NCBI GenBank assembly: GCA_963734665.1
Contig: CAVTIR010000010.1
Location: forward strand, 744,001-808,000
From: Trebonia sp963734665
GTDB lineage: Bacteria > Actinomycetota > Actinomycetes > Streptosporangiales > Streptosporangiaceae
Length of the DNA stretch: 64,000 nucleotides
Direction of reading: 5' to 3'
The position numbers and the translations under genes were made by a program. This document shows, piece by piece, positions 1 to 9,072 of this stretch; the first letter of the stretch is position 1, and each line of letters starts with the position of its first letter. Under the pieces are notes generated by a model, which saw only the letters and a list, made by a program, of their open reading frames with translations, was not told where the DNA came from and did no database searches.

Positions 1-2164
1 CGAGGTCATCAAGCGCCAGGGCGACGACCTCGTCGAGCCCGGTCGGCCGGGGGAACAGGGACAGCGCGCCGGCCTGCAGCCTGGACATGTCGAGCAGGTT
101 GCCCACCAGCCGGGTGAGCCGGTCGAGCGACTCGTCGGCCGTGGCGAGCAGTTCCTCGGTGTCGGCGGCATCCCAGTGCACGTCGGGGGACCGCAGCGAG
201 GTGACCGCGGCCTTGGCGGAGGCGAGCGGGCTGCGCAGGTCGTGGCTGACGGCGGCGAGCAGCGCGGTCCGCATCCGGTCGGCGGCCGCGATCGGCTTGG
301 CGGCCTCCGCCTCGGCGGAGAGCCGCTGCTGTTCGAGCGCGACCGCCGCGTAGGCGGCGAACGCGCCGAGCACCCGGCGGTCACTGGCGGGCAGCGAGCG
401 GCCCGACAGCGCGAGTGACAGCGTGTCGGTGACAGGGACGTCCACCTCGGCGTCGTCGGGCCGGGAGGCGGGTGCCTCGCCGGCGCAGGCGACGAGCTTC
501 CACTCCGCGGCGACGCCGCGGGCCGTGCCGGTGCCGGAGTCCTGGCGCTCGAGCAGGCAGGCCGAGTGCATGCCGAAAGCCTCCCTGGTCTGCTCGAGCA
601 GCGCGTCGAGCGCGCCCTGGCCGCGCAGGATGGACCCTGCCGTGGTCCTGAGCAACTCGGACTCGGCGCTGGCGCGGGCCGCTTGCTTGGTCCGCCGGGC
701 GGTGGTGTCCACCACCCAGCTCACGGCGAGCCCGACGGCCACGAAGACGCCGAGCGCCAGCGCGTTATTCGGCTGCGCGATCGTCCAGTAGTGGACCGGC
801 GGGGTGAAGTAGTAGTTGAGCAGCAGCGACCCGGCGATCGCCTCGGCTACGGCGGGAAGGAACCCGCCGACAAGCGCGACGGCGATCACCGCAACGAGGA
901 ACGCGAGCACGTCGCTCGTGAGATTGATCCCTGGCCGGTCGGTGGCGAGCACCACGGTGAGCAGGGGAGCGAACAGTACGGCGAGAATCCATCCGGCGAT
1001 CTGGCGGCGCGGCGTGATGCCGCCACGGTACCGGGGGAGGATGCCCCACCGGCTGCCCGCGTGCGAGTGGGTGACGATGTGGACGTCGATCGGGCCGGAG
1101 TCGTGGATGGTCCGCGACCCGATGCCCGGGCCGGTCAGCAGGGCCAGCAGCCAGGACCGCCTGCTGGCGCCAAGGACGAGCTGGGTGGCGTTCTCCGCCC
1201 TGGCGAAGGTGAGCAGCGCCTCGGAGATCTCGTCGCCGATGACCTGGTGGTAGGTGCCGCCAAGCGACTCGATGAGGTGCCGCTGCCTCGCCAGGTTGGC
1301 GGGGTTCGCGCCGGTGAGCCCGTCGGACTTGGTGACGTGCACCGCGAGCAGGTCACCGCCGGACGACCTGGCGGCGATCCGCGCCGCCCGCCTGATCAGC
1401 GTGTCGCCCTCGGGGCCGCCGGTGAGCGCGACGACGACCCGCTCCCGTGCCTCCCAGGTGGAGGTGATGTTGTGCTCGGCGCGGTACTTCTGCAGGCCCT
1501 CGTCGACCTTGTCGGCCAGCCAGAGCAGCGCGAGCTCGCGCAGCGCGGTCAGGTTCCCGGCCCGGAAGTAGTTGGTGAGCGCCGCGTCGACCTTCTCCGG
1601 CGGGTAGATGTTGCCGTGCGCCATCCGGCGGCGCAGCGCCTCGGCGGTCATGTCGACAAGCTCAACCTGGTCGGCGGCCCGGACCACTGCATCGGGGACG
1701 GTTTCCCGCTGCGGGACCCCGGTGATCTGCTCGACCACGTCGGTGACGGACTCAAGGTGCTGGACGTTGACGGCGGAGATCACGTCGATGCCGGCGTCGA
1801 GCAGTTCTTCGACGTCCTCCCAGCGCTTCTCGTGCCGCGAGCCGGGCACGTTCGTGTGCGCGAGCTCGTCGACGAGAGCGATCTGCGGCTTGCGGGCGAG
1901 CACCGCGTCGAGGTCCATCTCTTCCCACTCGCTGCCCCGGTAGGGGAGCTTCTTACGCGGGATGACCTCAAGCCCCTCGAGCAGCGCTATCGTCTGCGGG
2001 CGCTGGTGCGGCTCGGCGAACGCGACGACCACGTCCGCCCCGCGCTCCGCCCTCCGGTGCCCCTCGGAGAGCAAGGCGTACGTCTTCCCGACCCCGGCCG
2101 CGGCCCCGAGGTAAATCCGCAACTGCCCGCGCGGCGCAACGCGGCCCTCGCCATGTCCGGCCAT
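1..2164 (-). CDS. kdpD: KdpD osmosensitive K+ channel sensor histidine kinase (3' end missing)
   Basis: Read on the minus strand from ATG at 2164 and open to the left edge, so the C-terminal catalytic part is missing. The N-terminal domain carries the Walker-A-like GAAAGVGKT (residues 20-28), followed by a universal-stress-like domain, four hydrophobic segments (about residues 390-490), a GAF-like region, and the start of the kinase core with the H-box AVSHDLRSPL. This is the order of full-length KdpD. KdpD senses K+ limitation and phosphorylates KdpE, which activates kdpFABC; kdpE presumably lies beyond the left edge. It is the last visible gene of the minus-strand kdp cluster, 74 bp after a Ser/Thr kinase gene. 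The start fits the family N-terminus, but the Shine-Dalgarno sequence is weak. Confidence 0.95.
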   Translation of the reverse strand, partial: MAGHGEGRVAPRGQLRIYLGAAAGVGKTYALLSEGHRRAERGADVVVAFAEPHQRPQTIALLEGLEVIPRKKLPYRGSEWEEMDLDAVLARKPQIALVDELAHTNVPGSRHEKRWEDVEELLDAGIDVISAVNVQHLESVTDVVEQITGVPQRETVPDAVVRAADQVELVDMTAEALRRRMAHGNIYPPEKVDAALTNYFRAGNLTALRELALLWLADKVDEGLQKYRAEHNITSTWEARERVVVALTGGPEGDTLIRRAARIAARSSGGDLLAVHVTKSDGLTGANPANLARQRHLIESLGGTYHQVIGDEISEALLTFARAENATQLVLGASRRSWLLALLTGPGIGSRTIHDSGPIDVHIVTHSHAGSRWGILPRYRGGITPRRQIAGWILAVLFAPLLTVVLATDRPGINLTSDVLAFLVAVIAVALVGGFLPAVAEAIAGSLLLNYYFTPPVHYWTIAQPNNALALGVFVAVGLAVSWVVDTTARRTKQAARASAESELLRTTAGSILRGQGALDALLEQTREAFGMHSACLLERQDSGTGTARGVAAEWKLVACAGEAPASRPDDAEVDVPVTDTLSLALSGRSLPASDRRVLGAFAAYAAVALEQQRLSAEAEAAKPIAAADRMRTALLAAVSHDLRSPLASAKAAVTSLRSPDVHWDAADTEELLATADESLDRLTRLVGNLLDMSRLQAGALSLFPRPTGLDEVVALALDDL

Positions 2165-2238
2165 GCTTTCAATTTTGCGGCAACCCCCAGGCCACAAGGA
2201 CCGACCTAACGATATCCATGCGGTGTGGCGGGAAGTAT

Positions 2239-4137
2239 TTAATGCTTGCGCCAGGTGTAGAAGAACTCGCGGGCCTGCTGGGACCACAGCGGGATGACCG
2301 TGGCCACCCCGAGGGCCCAGACCAGCAGGGTCGTGAACTCAGCGCCGGGATCGTTCGTGGTGCCGAACACGACGAGCAGCGTGACGACGGAGTAGACGGC
2401 GAGGAGCACCGTGCCGGCGATCCGCGTCCAGCCGTTGCCGCGCCTGGCGGCCACCGCGAGCCAAGCCCAGCAGGCCAGGCCGAGGATGTCGGCGGCAAGC
2501 ACGATTGCCATCACGCCGGCCATCTGATTCTGGGTGTGCCAGACGTTCGTCTGGTTGACCGCCCTGACGCTCTCGGCCCTGACGCTCTTCCCGAGCCTGA
2601 GCACGCTGTCCCTGGTCGTGGCTTCTTCTGCCACTTTCGCGGCGTTCTGCGCCACGTTCGCGGCGTGGATGTACCGGCCGAGGACGGGGAGGGCCAGCAG
2701 CGCGCCAAGCACGGTGGCCGCGAAGCCGGCGTACATGAGCCTGATCGCGGTCTGCACTGGACCGGGAACCTCGCTGGTAGCCGGCTTGCGGCGGGCGGGG
2801 GCGTACTGGGACAGCGCGTCCCCGCCGCTCGGCTGCTGCCCCCGATACGACGGCGCTTGCTGCTGCCCCGGATACGAGGGCGCTTGCGCGGAATACGCGG
2901 AATACGCGGAATACGCGGGCGGTTGCCCGGTCGGCGGCTGGCCGGGAGGCACCTGCCCGTATGGCTGCTCCGCGCCGTACGCCTGGGGCGGCGCGGGCAC
3001 CGGCGGGATAGCGGGGCCAGACGGCGCCTGGGCAGAGCGCCCCTGGGCCGCCGCCGCGTAGTAGCCGTCGGAGATCATGGGCGCGTGGCCCGTCGCGCTC
3101 GCGACCTGCCCTGGGCTTGGCGCCGCCAGGGCGGTCGGGGGCCGCTCAGCAGGCGCGGGCGCAGGCGCAGGCGACGCGAAGCTAGTCGACCCGGACATCC
3201 TGCCCGATCCCGCCGCGCCCGTGAGTGGACCGGGCGGCGTGAGCCCCGTCGGCGTCTGGGCCGCCTGCTCCGTGGCGATGACGCGGGCCACGCTCCCCGG
3301 CCAGAACGAGCCGAGTGTGACCGGCGTGGCGGGGCCGAGCTCGTTGATCATGGCGATCAGCCGGGCCGGCTCCGGCCGGTCCGCCGGGTTCTTCTTCAGG
3401 CAGGCCTGGATAACCTGGCGCAGTCCCGGCGGGATCGTGCTCAGGTCCGGTTCTGTCGAGACGATCTGGTACAGGATCGACGCGGGGTTGTCGCCGTTGA
3501 AGGGCGGGTGGCCTGTCGCGGCGTAGGCGAGCACGCAGCCGAGGGAGAAGATGTCGCTCGCGGGGCCGACCGCCTGCGTCTGCGCCTGTTCTGGTGACAT
3601 GTAGCCGGGGGTGCCGATCGCCATGCCCGCCGAGGTCAGCTGCGTCATGCTGCCTGACGCGCGGGAGATGCCGAAGTCGATCACGTGCGGCCCGCTGTCG
3701 GCGAGCAGCACGTTGGCCGGCTTGAGGTCGCGATGGACCAGGCCCTTGGCCTGTACCGCCTGCAGCGCCTCGGTGAGGCCCGCGGCGAGCCGCCAGCTCG
3801 CCGCCTCCGGCAGCGGCCCGTGCTTGCTGACGACCGCAGCGAGCGTCGGCCCCGGCACGTACTCCGTGGCCAGCCAGGGCGGGCTGTCCTTGAGGTCGTA
3901 GTCGACGACGGGCGCGGTATACATACCCCCGACGGCGCTTGCCGCCGCCACCTCATGGCTGAACCGCCGCAGGAACTCCTGGTCGCGGGCGAACTGCGGG
4001 TGGATCACCTTGATCGCAACCGCGCGCCCAGCGGGGGAGAAGCCGAGGTAGACCTGCCCCATGCCGCCCGCACCCAGCTGGGCGTGCAGCCGGAACTCCC
4101 CGATCATGCGGGGGTCGTTCGCGGATAGCGGTTCCAT
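2239..4137 (-). CDS. Membrane Ser/Thr protein kinase (PknB-like) within the kdp cluster
   Basis: 632 residues from ATG 4137, which is preceded by a G-rich Shine-Dalgarno; a longer reading frame to 4275 exists but its first 46 residues are not kinase-like. Residues 14-275 form a eukaryotic-type kinase: glycine loop GAGGMG (22-27), Lys43, Glu62, HRDLKPAN (135-142), DFG (154-156) and an activation loop with GTPGYMSPE. A long Pro/Ala/Gln-rich linker with YSA and QAPSY repeats follows. The last ~165 residues carry about four hydrophobic segments. No PASTA or other extracellular sensor domain is present. It sits between kdpC and kdpD on the same strand, so a link to potassium homeostasis is suggested by position only. 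The C-terminal membrane domain resembles the separate protein at 15240-15734. Confidence 0.93.
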   Translation of the reverse strand: MEPLSANDPRMIGEFRLHAQLGAGGMGQVYLGFSPAGRAVAIKVIHPQFARDQEFLRRFSHEVAAASAVGGMYTAPVVDYDLKDSPPWLATEYVPGPTLAAVVSKHGPLPEAASWRLAAGLTEALQAVQAKGLVHRDLKPANVLLADSGPHVIDFGISRASGSMTQLTSAGMAIGTPGYMSPEQAQTQAVGPASDIFSLGCVLAYAATGHPPFNGDNPASILYQIVSTEPDLSTIPPGLRQVIQACLKKNPADRPEPARLIAMINELGPATPVTLGSFWPGSVARVIATEQAAQTPTGLTPPGPLTGAAGSGRMSGSTSFASPAPAPAPAERPPTALAAPSPGQVASATGHAPMISDGYYAAAAQGRSAQAPSGPAIPPVPAPPQAYGAEQPYGQVPPGQPPTGQPPAYSAYSAYSAQAPSYPGQQQAPSYRGQQPSGGDALSQYAPARRKPATSEVPGPVQTAIRLMYAGFAATVLGALLALPVLGRYIHAANVAQNAAKVAEEATTRDSVLRLGKSVRAESVRAVNQTNVWHTQNQMAGVMAIVLAADILGLACWAWLAVAARRGNGWTRIAGTVLLAVYSVVTLLVVFGTTNDPGAEFTTLLVWALGVATVIPLWSQQAREFFYTWRKH

Positions 4138-4224
4138 CCCAGCCCCCAATGCCGCCGTGCCGCCGTGCCAGCAGGCAGAGACTACCCGTAATGTCCGCAA
4201 GGTGTTGGTCCTTGCGGCGGTTTC

Positions 4225-4402
4225 CTCCCGGGGGGGCGACCCCCCGTACCCCGCCGGATTCGCGCCCGATGGCAAAAACCGCCATCATATCGGGCGCGCA
4301 TCCGGCCCACTTTCCGGGGGGACACCCCCCGTACCCCCCGACGTCCGCGAGGGCGGGCCTGATCGCAAAAATCGCGACTGTATCAGGCCCGCCCGCGCGG
4401 AC
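4225..4402. repeat. Two tandem copies of a dispersed GC-rich two-hairpin element
   Basis: Each copy begins with a short G-run/C-run hairpin (GGGGGG, 3-4 bases, CCCCCC) followed by GTACCCC. It then has a long GC-rich hairpin capped by a loop of about five A residues; in the second copy the arms are GGGCGGGCCTGAT and ATCAGGCCCGCCC. Related copies lie at 19595-19757, 34685-34793 and 44364-44452. The pair occupies the kdpC-to-kinase gap (4138-4436), which has no other recognisable content. It could act as a terminator, attenuator or mobile palindromic unit; nothing here shows which. Confidence 0.8.
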
Positions 4403-4436
4403 AAAAGCCGCAGTATGGCTCCTTATTGCCTGCTGG

Positions 4437-5105
4437 TCACGAGTTCGTACCCGCGCCGCCGCCCGCGTACTGTGCCTGGCCCGGCAGCTCGTCTAGGGCG
4501 ATGTTGAGCGTCAGCACGTCCACCCGGGGCTCGCCGAGGAAGCCGATGTTGTCGCCCTGGGTGTACTTGCTGACGAGGGACTGCACGGTAGCGACGGGCA
4601 GGTGCCGCGCCGCCGCGACCCGGTCGACCTGGATGGCCGCGTTCTGTGGGGAGATGTCCGGGTCGAGGCCGGAACCTGACGACGTGACCGCGTCCGGCGG
4701 GATCTCAGAAACCGGCACATCATCGAACTTCGAGATCTCCTGCTGCAGCTGCTTGACGGTGGTCACCAGAGTCGAGTTGTTAGGCCCGAGGTTGGCCGCG
4801 CCGGAGTAGCCGGGGTCGCAGCCGTAGTCGTTCTTCACGCTGCTGCTATCAGCATTCGACGGACGGGGCTGGAAGTACTGCGGCAGCGGGCTGCCGTTGG
4901 CGCTCACGAACTCCTGGCAGAGCAGCGACGACCCGACGACCTTGCCTTGGTAGGTGACGAGCGACCCGTCGGCCTGGTTCTTGAACGCGGCCTGAGAGAC
5001 GCCCCACATGACGACCGGGTACACGATGCCGCAGAGCACGGTGAAGGCGAGCAGCATCCGCAGCGCCGCGATGTGCTGACGGACGAGAGAAGGAAGACGG
5101 TTCAT
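4437..5105 (-). CDS. kdpC: KdpC, potassium-transporting ATPase subunit C
   Basis: About 222 residues. KdpC is the single-span accessory subunit that stabilises the KdpFABC complex and raises ATP affinity. A hydrophobic N-terminal segment (LLAFTVLCGIVYPVVMWG) is followed by the conserved extracytoplasmic part with SLLCQEF, YFQPRPS, SGSGLDPDISP and the C-terminal VDVLTLNIALD. A GTG start at 5117 would overlap the kdpB stop as GTGA. I prefer ATG 5105 because AGGTGA lies 8 nt upstream and overlaps the kdpB stop, which points to translational coupling. It ends 300 bp before the Ser/Thr kinase gene. Confidence 0.96.
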   Translation of the reverse strand: MNRLPSLVRQHIAALRMLLAFTVLCGIVYPVVMWGVSQAAFKNQADGSLVTYQGKVVGSSLLCQEFVSANGSPLPQYFQPRPSNADSSSVKNDYGCDPGYSGAANLGPNNSTLVTTVKQLQQEISKFDDVPVSEIPPDAVTSSGSGLDPDISPQNAAIQVDRVAAARHLPVATVQSLVSKYTQGDNIGFLGEPRVDVLTLNIALDELPGQAQYAGGGAGTNS

Positions 5106-5113
5106 GGTAGAGG

Positions 5114-7243
5114 TCACCTGAATCCGGGGATGTTCATAATGATGAGGTCGAGCACCTTGATGCCGGCGAAGGGGACGATGAGGCCGCCGACGCCATAGAT
5201 CCAGATGTTGCGGGCGAGCATCGCGGACGCCGACGCCGGCTTGTACTTGACGCCACGTAGCGCTAGCGGGATCAGCGCGATGATGATCAGCGCGTTGAAG
5301 ATGATCGCCGAGGCGATCGCCGACTGCGGGCTGTGCAGTTTCATGATGTTGAGTTCTTCGAGGCCGGGGAACACCCCGCCGAACATCGCGGGGATGATCG
5401 CGAAGTACTTCGCGACGTCGTTGGCGATGGAGAAAGTGGTCAGCGCACCGCGGGTGATGAGCAGCTGCTTGCCGATCTCCACGATCTCGATGAGCTTGGT
5501 CGGGTTGGAGTCGAGGTCGACCATGTTCCCGGCCTCTTTCGCGGCCGAGGTGCCGGTGTTCATCGCCACGCCGACGTCGGCCTGGGCCAGGGCGGGCGCG
5601 TCGTTGGTGCCGTCGCCGGTCATCGCGACGAGCTTGCCGCCCTCCTGCTCCTTCTTGATCAGCGCCATCTTGTCTTCCGGCGTCGCCTCGGCGAGGAAGT
5701 CATCCACGCCGGCCTCCTCCGCGATCGCGCGCGCGGTCTGCGGGTTGTCGCCGGTGATCATGACGGTGCGGATGCCCATCGCCCGCATCTCGGCGAACCG
5801 CTCGCGGATGCCCGGCTTGACGATGTCCTTGAGGTGGATGACGCCGAGCGCCTGCGCGGTACCGGACCCATCGCGCTCAGCGACGACCAGCGGCGTGCCG
5901 CCGGCCGCGGAGATCCCGTCGACCAGCACGCCGAGCTCGTCGGGCACGGTCCCGCCATTTTCGGTGACCCAGTTGCGGACCGCGGACGCGGCGCCCTTGC
6001 GGACCTCGTGCCCGTCGGCGAGGTCGACACCGCTCATCCTGGTCTGCGCGGTGAACGGCACGAACACCGCGCCGGGCAGCTCGCCGGCGGACCGCTCGCG
6101 GATGTTGAATTGCTCCTTGGCCAGGACGACCACGGAGCGGCCTTCCGGCGTCTCGTCGGCCAGCGACGACAGCTGCGCGGCGTCGGCCAGCGCGGCGACC
6201 TCCACTCCGTTCACGGGGAGGAACTCGCTCGCCTGCCGGTTGCCGATGGTAATCGTGCCGGTCTTGTCAAGCAGCAGCGTGTTGACGTCGCCCGCCGCCT
6301 CGACGGCCCGGCCTGACATCGCCAGCACGTTCCGCTGGACGAGCCGGTCCATGCCGGCGATGCCGATCGCCGACAGCAGCGCCCCGATGGTGGTCGGGAT
6401 CAGTGCGACGATCAGCGCGACGAGGATCACCAGCGTCTGCGGTGCCTTGGAGTAATAGGCCATCGGCTGAAGGGTGACAACCGCCATCACGAAGATCACC
6501 GTCAGCGAGGCGAGCAGCACGTTCAGCGCGACTTCGTTCGGCGTCTTCTGCCGCGACGCGCCCTCGACGAGGCCGATCATCCGGTCGATGAACGTCTCGC
6601 CTGGCTTGGACGTGATCTGGACGATGATCTGGTCCGACAGCACCCGCGTGCCGCCGGTGACCGCGGACCGGTCGCCGCCGGACTCGCGGATGACCGGGGC
6701 CGACTCGCCGGTGATCGCGGACTCATCGACCGAGGCGACGCCCTCGGCGACGTCACCGTCACCGGGGATGACCTGCCCCGCCTCGACGATCACGAAGTCG
6801 CCGACCGTGAGCTGGGTACCGGGCACCTCGTCGATGCGGAACGACGTGTCGCCGGGCTTCCAGTCGATCAGCTTCCGCGCCACGGTCTCCTGCTTGGCCC
6901 GCCGCAGCGTCTCCGCCTGCGCCTTGCCGCGGCCCTCGGCGACCGCCTCGGCCAGGTTGGCGAACAGCACGGTGAGCCAGAGCGTGACGGTGATCGTCCA
7001 GGCGAAGACCGAGGTGTTGACGATCGCCGCGTACGTGGTCAGCGCCGAGCCGACCTCGACGACGAACATGACGGGGTTCCTGATCTGGACCCGCGGGTCC
7101 AGCTTCTTGAACGCGTCCGGCAGCGACGTCCACAGCATGTGCGGGTCGAGCAGTCCGCCGCCGACGCGGTGAGCCGAGACAGCCTGGGCCGGCGTCGGCG
7201 GCGGCGGCGTTGGCTGGGCTGGCTGTTGTGTGGTTACGGACAT
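5114..7243 (-). CDS. kdpB: KdpB, potassium-transporting P-type ATPase catalytic subunit
   Basis: 709 residues, full length. It is the P-type ATPase subunit that energises K+ uptake through KdpA at the cytoplasmic membrane. Visible motifs: TGES (178-181), the phosphorylation site DKTGT (326-330) with Asp326, and the hinge motif GDGTNDAPALAQADVGVAMNTGT. The Ser of TGES, Ser162 in E. coli KdpB, is the known inhibitory phosphorylation site in that organism and is conserved here as Ser181. The ATG at 7243 overlaps the kdpA stop as ATGA, and the stop lies inside the kdpC Shine-Dalgarno. Confidence 0.98.
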   Translation of the reverse strand: MSVTTQQPAQPTPPPPTPAQAVSAHRVGGGLLDPHMLWTSLPDAFKKLDPRVQIRNPVMFVVEVGSALTTYAAIVNTSVFAWTITVTLWLTVLFANLAEAVAEGRGKAQAETLRRAKQETVARKLIDWKPGDTSFRIDEVPGTQLTVGDFVIVEAGQVIPGDGDVAEGVASVDESAITGESAPVIRESGGDRSAVTGGTRVLSDQIIVQITSKPGETFIDRMIGLVEGASRQKTPNEVALNVLLASLTVIFVMAVVTLQPMAYYSKAPQTLVILVALIVALIPTTIGALLSAIGIAGMDRLVQRNVLAMSGRAVEAAGDVNTLLLDKTGTITIGNRQASEFLPVNGVEVAALADAAQLSSLADETPEGRSVVVLAKEQFNIRERSAGELPGAVFVPFTAQTRMSGVDLADGHEVRKGAASAVRNWVTENGGTVPDELGVLVDGISAAGGTPLVVAERDGSGTAQALGVIHLKDIVKPGIRERFAEMRAMGIRTVMITGDNPQTARAIAEEAGVDDFLAEATPEDKMALIKKEQEGGKLVAMTGDGTNDAPALAQADVGVAMNTGTSAAKEAGNMVDLDSNPTKLIEIVEIGKQLLITRGALTTFSIANDVAKYFAIIPAMFGGVFPGLEELNIMKLHSPQSAIASAIIFNALIIIALIPLALRGVKYKPASASAMLARNIWIYGVGGLIVPFAGIKVLDLIIMNIPGFR

Positions 7244-8904
7244 CAGTGCAGTCCTTCAGCGAATGGTCCGAGTGCGAGCGCGGGGAAGTAGGTCAGGCCG
7301 ACGAGGATGATGATTACGCTGATGAGTAGCCCGGCGAACAGGAGGCCATGCGTCTTCAGCGTGCCGGCCGACTCTGGCACCTTTTGCTGTCTGGCGAGCG
7401 AGCCGCCGAGGGCGAGCACGAAGATCATCGGCACGAACCGGGCGACCAGCATCACCACGCCGCCGGCCAGGTTGTACCAGCCGGTATCTGTGCCCAGGCC
7501 CGCGAACGCCGACCCGTTGTTGTTGGCCATCGAGGCGAACGCGTACATGACCTCGGTCAGGCCGTGCGGCCCGGGGTTGGATATCGCCCGCTGCGGCACG
7601 CTGAAGCCCAGCGACATCCCGGCGCCGATCAGCGCGCAGAACGGCGTGGCCAGGATGTAGGCCGCCGCCCACTTCATCTCGCTTGGGCGGATCTTCTTGC
7701 CGAGGTACTCCGGGGTGCGGCCGACCATGAGCCCGCCGATGAAGACGGTCAGCACGGCCAGCATCAGCATGCCGTACAGGCCGGCGCCAACGCCGCCGGG
7801 GACGACCTCGCCGAGCATGATGTCGAACAGGGCGACACCGCCGCCGAACGGGGTAAACGAGTCAAAGAAGCTGTTAACGGCGCCCGTGGACGTCACGGTC
7901 GTCGATGCGCCGAACAACGACGAGCCGGGGATCCCGAACCGGACCTCCTTGCCCTCCATGGCACCGCCCGCGGCCTGAAGCGCGGTACCCGCGTGCTGCC
8001 ATTCGAAGAAGCTGATACCGCCGACCGCGCACAGCCAGAGGAAAACCATCACGCCGACCAGCAGGTAGCCCTGCCGGTTGTCGCCGACCATCTTGCCGAA
8101 GGCGCGCGGCAGCGAGAACGGGATGACGAGCAGCAGGAAGATCTCGAACCAGTCGCTGAACCCGTTCGGGTTCTCGAACGGGTGCGCCGAGTTCGCGTTG
8201 AAGAAACCGCCGCCGTTGTTGCCGAGCTCCTTGATGACCTCCTGCGAGGCCACCGGGCCGCCCACCATCGTCTGCTGGCCGCCGCTCAGCGTGGTGATCA
8301 CATGGGTGAGGTTGAAGTTGTCGATCACGCCGCTGGCCATCAGGATGATGGCGCCGACCACCGAGATCGGCAGCAGCAGCCGGATCACGACCCGGGTCGT
8401 GTCGACCCAGAAGTTGCCGAGCCGGTCGGTCTTGTTCCGCATGAAGCCGCGGATCAGCGCGATCACCACGACGATACCGACGGCCGCGCTGACGAAGTTC
8501 TGCACGGCCAGGCCGGCCATCTGCACGGTGTAGCCCATCGTGGACTCGCCGGAGTAGTTCTGCCAGTTCGTGTTGGTGACGAACGAGGCGGCGGTGTTCC
8601 AGGCGAGGAACGACGGAACGGCGGGCTCACCGTTGGAGTACGGGAGGAACGGCTGGATCCGCTCAAGCAGGTAGAGGAACACCACGCAGATGCCGGAGAA
8701 CGCCAGCATGGACCGGGCGTATTGGCCCCACCGCTGGTCCGCGTCGGGGTCGACGCCGATCACCCGGTACCAGGCTTTCTCCACCCGCAGGTGCTTGGGT
8801 GACATGAAGATGCGGGCTATGTAGTCGCCCAGGGGCTTGTAGCAGACCGCCAGGGCCGCGACCAACAGGACGAGCTGCAATATGCCCGCGAGTGAGCTGT
8901 TCAT
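7243..8904 (-). CDS. kdpA: KdpA, potassium-binding channel-like subunit
   Basis: 553 residues, the family's usual length. KdpA is a polytopic K+-selective subunit related to the SKT/Trk channels. About ten hydrophobic helices are visible, with pore-like segments such as SFVTNTNWQNYSGE and the GNNGGGFFNANSAHPFENP stretch typical of KdpA. The ATG overlaps the kdpF stop and the stop overlaps the kdpB start (both ATGA), so FABC is one tightly coupled transcript. Confidence 0.98.
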   Translation of the reverse strand: MNSSLAGILQLVLLVAALAVCYKPLGDYIARIFMSPKHLRVEKAWYRVIGVDPDADQRWGQYARSMLAFSGICVVFLYLLERIQPFLPYSNGEPAVPSFLAWNTAASFVTNTNWQNYSGESTMGYTVQMAGLAVQNFVSAAVGIVVVIALIRGFMRNKTDRLGNFWVDTTRVVIRLLLPISVVGAIILMASGVIDNFNLTHVITTLSGGQQTMVGGPVASQEVIKELGNNGGGFFNANSAHPFENPNGFSDWFEIFLLLVIPFSLPRAFGKMVGDNRQGYLLVGVMVFLWLCAVGGISFFEWQHAGTALQAAGGAMEGKEVRFGIPGSSLFGASTTVTSTGAVNSFFDSFTPFGGGVALFDIMLGEVVPGGVGAGLYGMLMLAVLTVFIGGLMVGRTPEYLGKKIRPSEMKWAAAYILATPFCALIGAGMSLGFSVPQRAISNPGPHGLTEVMYAFASMANNNGSAFAGLGTDTGWYNLAGGVVMLVARFVPMIFVLALGGSLARQQKVPESAGTLKTHGLLFAGLLISVIIILVGLTYFPALALGPFAEGLH

Positions 8905-8993
8905 CAGAAGCGCTCCGGCCTGACGAGTGCGTAGATCAGGTAAAGGGTGAGGATGATGGCGGCGATCAGGCCGACCCAGTTCTCAGCGCTCAA
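8904..8993 (-). CDS. kdpF: KdpF, small stabilising subunit of the Kdp ATPase
   Basis: 29 residues reading (M)SAENWVGLIAAIILTLYLIYALVRPERF, one transmembrane helix ending in the family-typical LVRPERF. The only usable start is TTG 8993; no ATG or GTG lies upstream in this frame. The stop TGA overlaps the kdpA ATG. The start lies inside the last codons of the small ORF 8983-9072, so the two are probably translationally coupled. Confidence 0.9.
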   Translation of the reverse strand: MSAENWVGLIAAIILTLYLIYALVRPERF

Positions 8994-9072
8994 GGTGTTC
9001 CACCACCCGCACGAGGAGGAAGAACGCGGCGAAGATCACGATGGTTATGCCGATGACTAGCAAGTCATCCAT
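8983..9072 (-). CDS. 29-aa single-span membrane peptide at the head of the kdp operon
   Basis: ATG 9072 has a good Shine-Dalgarno (AGGAG, 7 nt away). The peptide starts MDDLLVIGITIVIFAAFFLL and ends VRVVEHLER: one hydrophobic helix flanked by acidic N-terminal and charged C-terminal residues, like a second KdpF. Its last 11 bases overlap the kdpF start. It may be a leader whose translation drives kdpF, or a genuine small subunit. Its identity is not established. Confidence 0.7.
   Translation of the reverse strand: MDDLLVIGITIVIFAAFFLLVRVVEHLER

Noticed and set aside
566..2209. 547-codon plus-strand frame across kdpD
   Set aside because: It is the antisense shadow of the kdpD coding strand; composition is Arg/Gly/Asp-rich with no family sequence, while the minus strand gives a full KdpD.
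7348..8802. 484-codon plus-strand frame across kdpA
   Set aside because: Antisense shadow of kdpA caused by high GC; low-complexity Ala/Arg/His/Asp composition.
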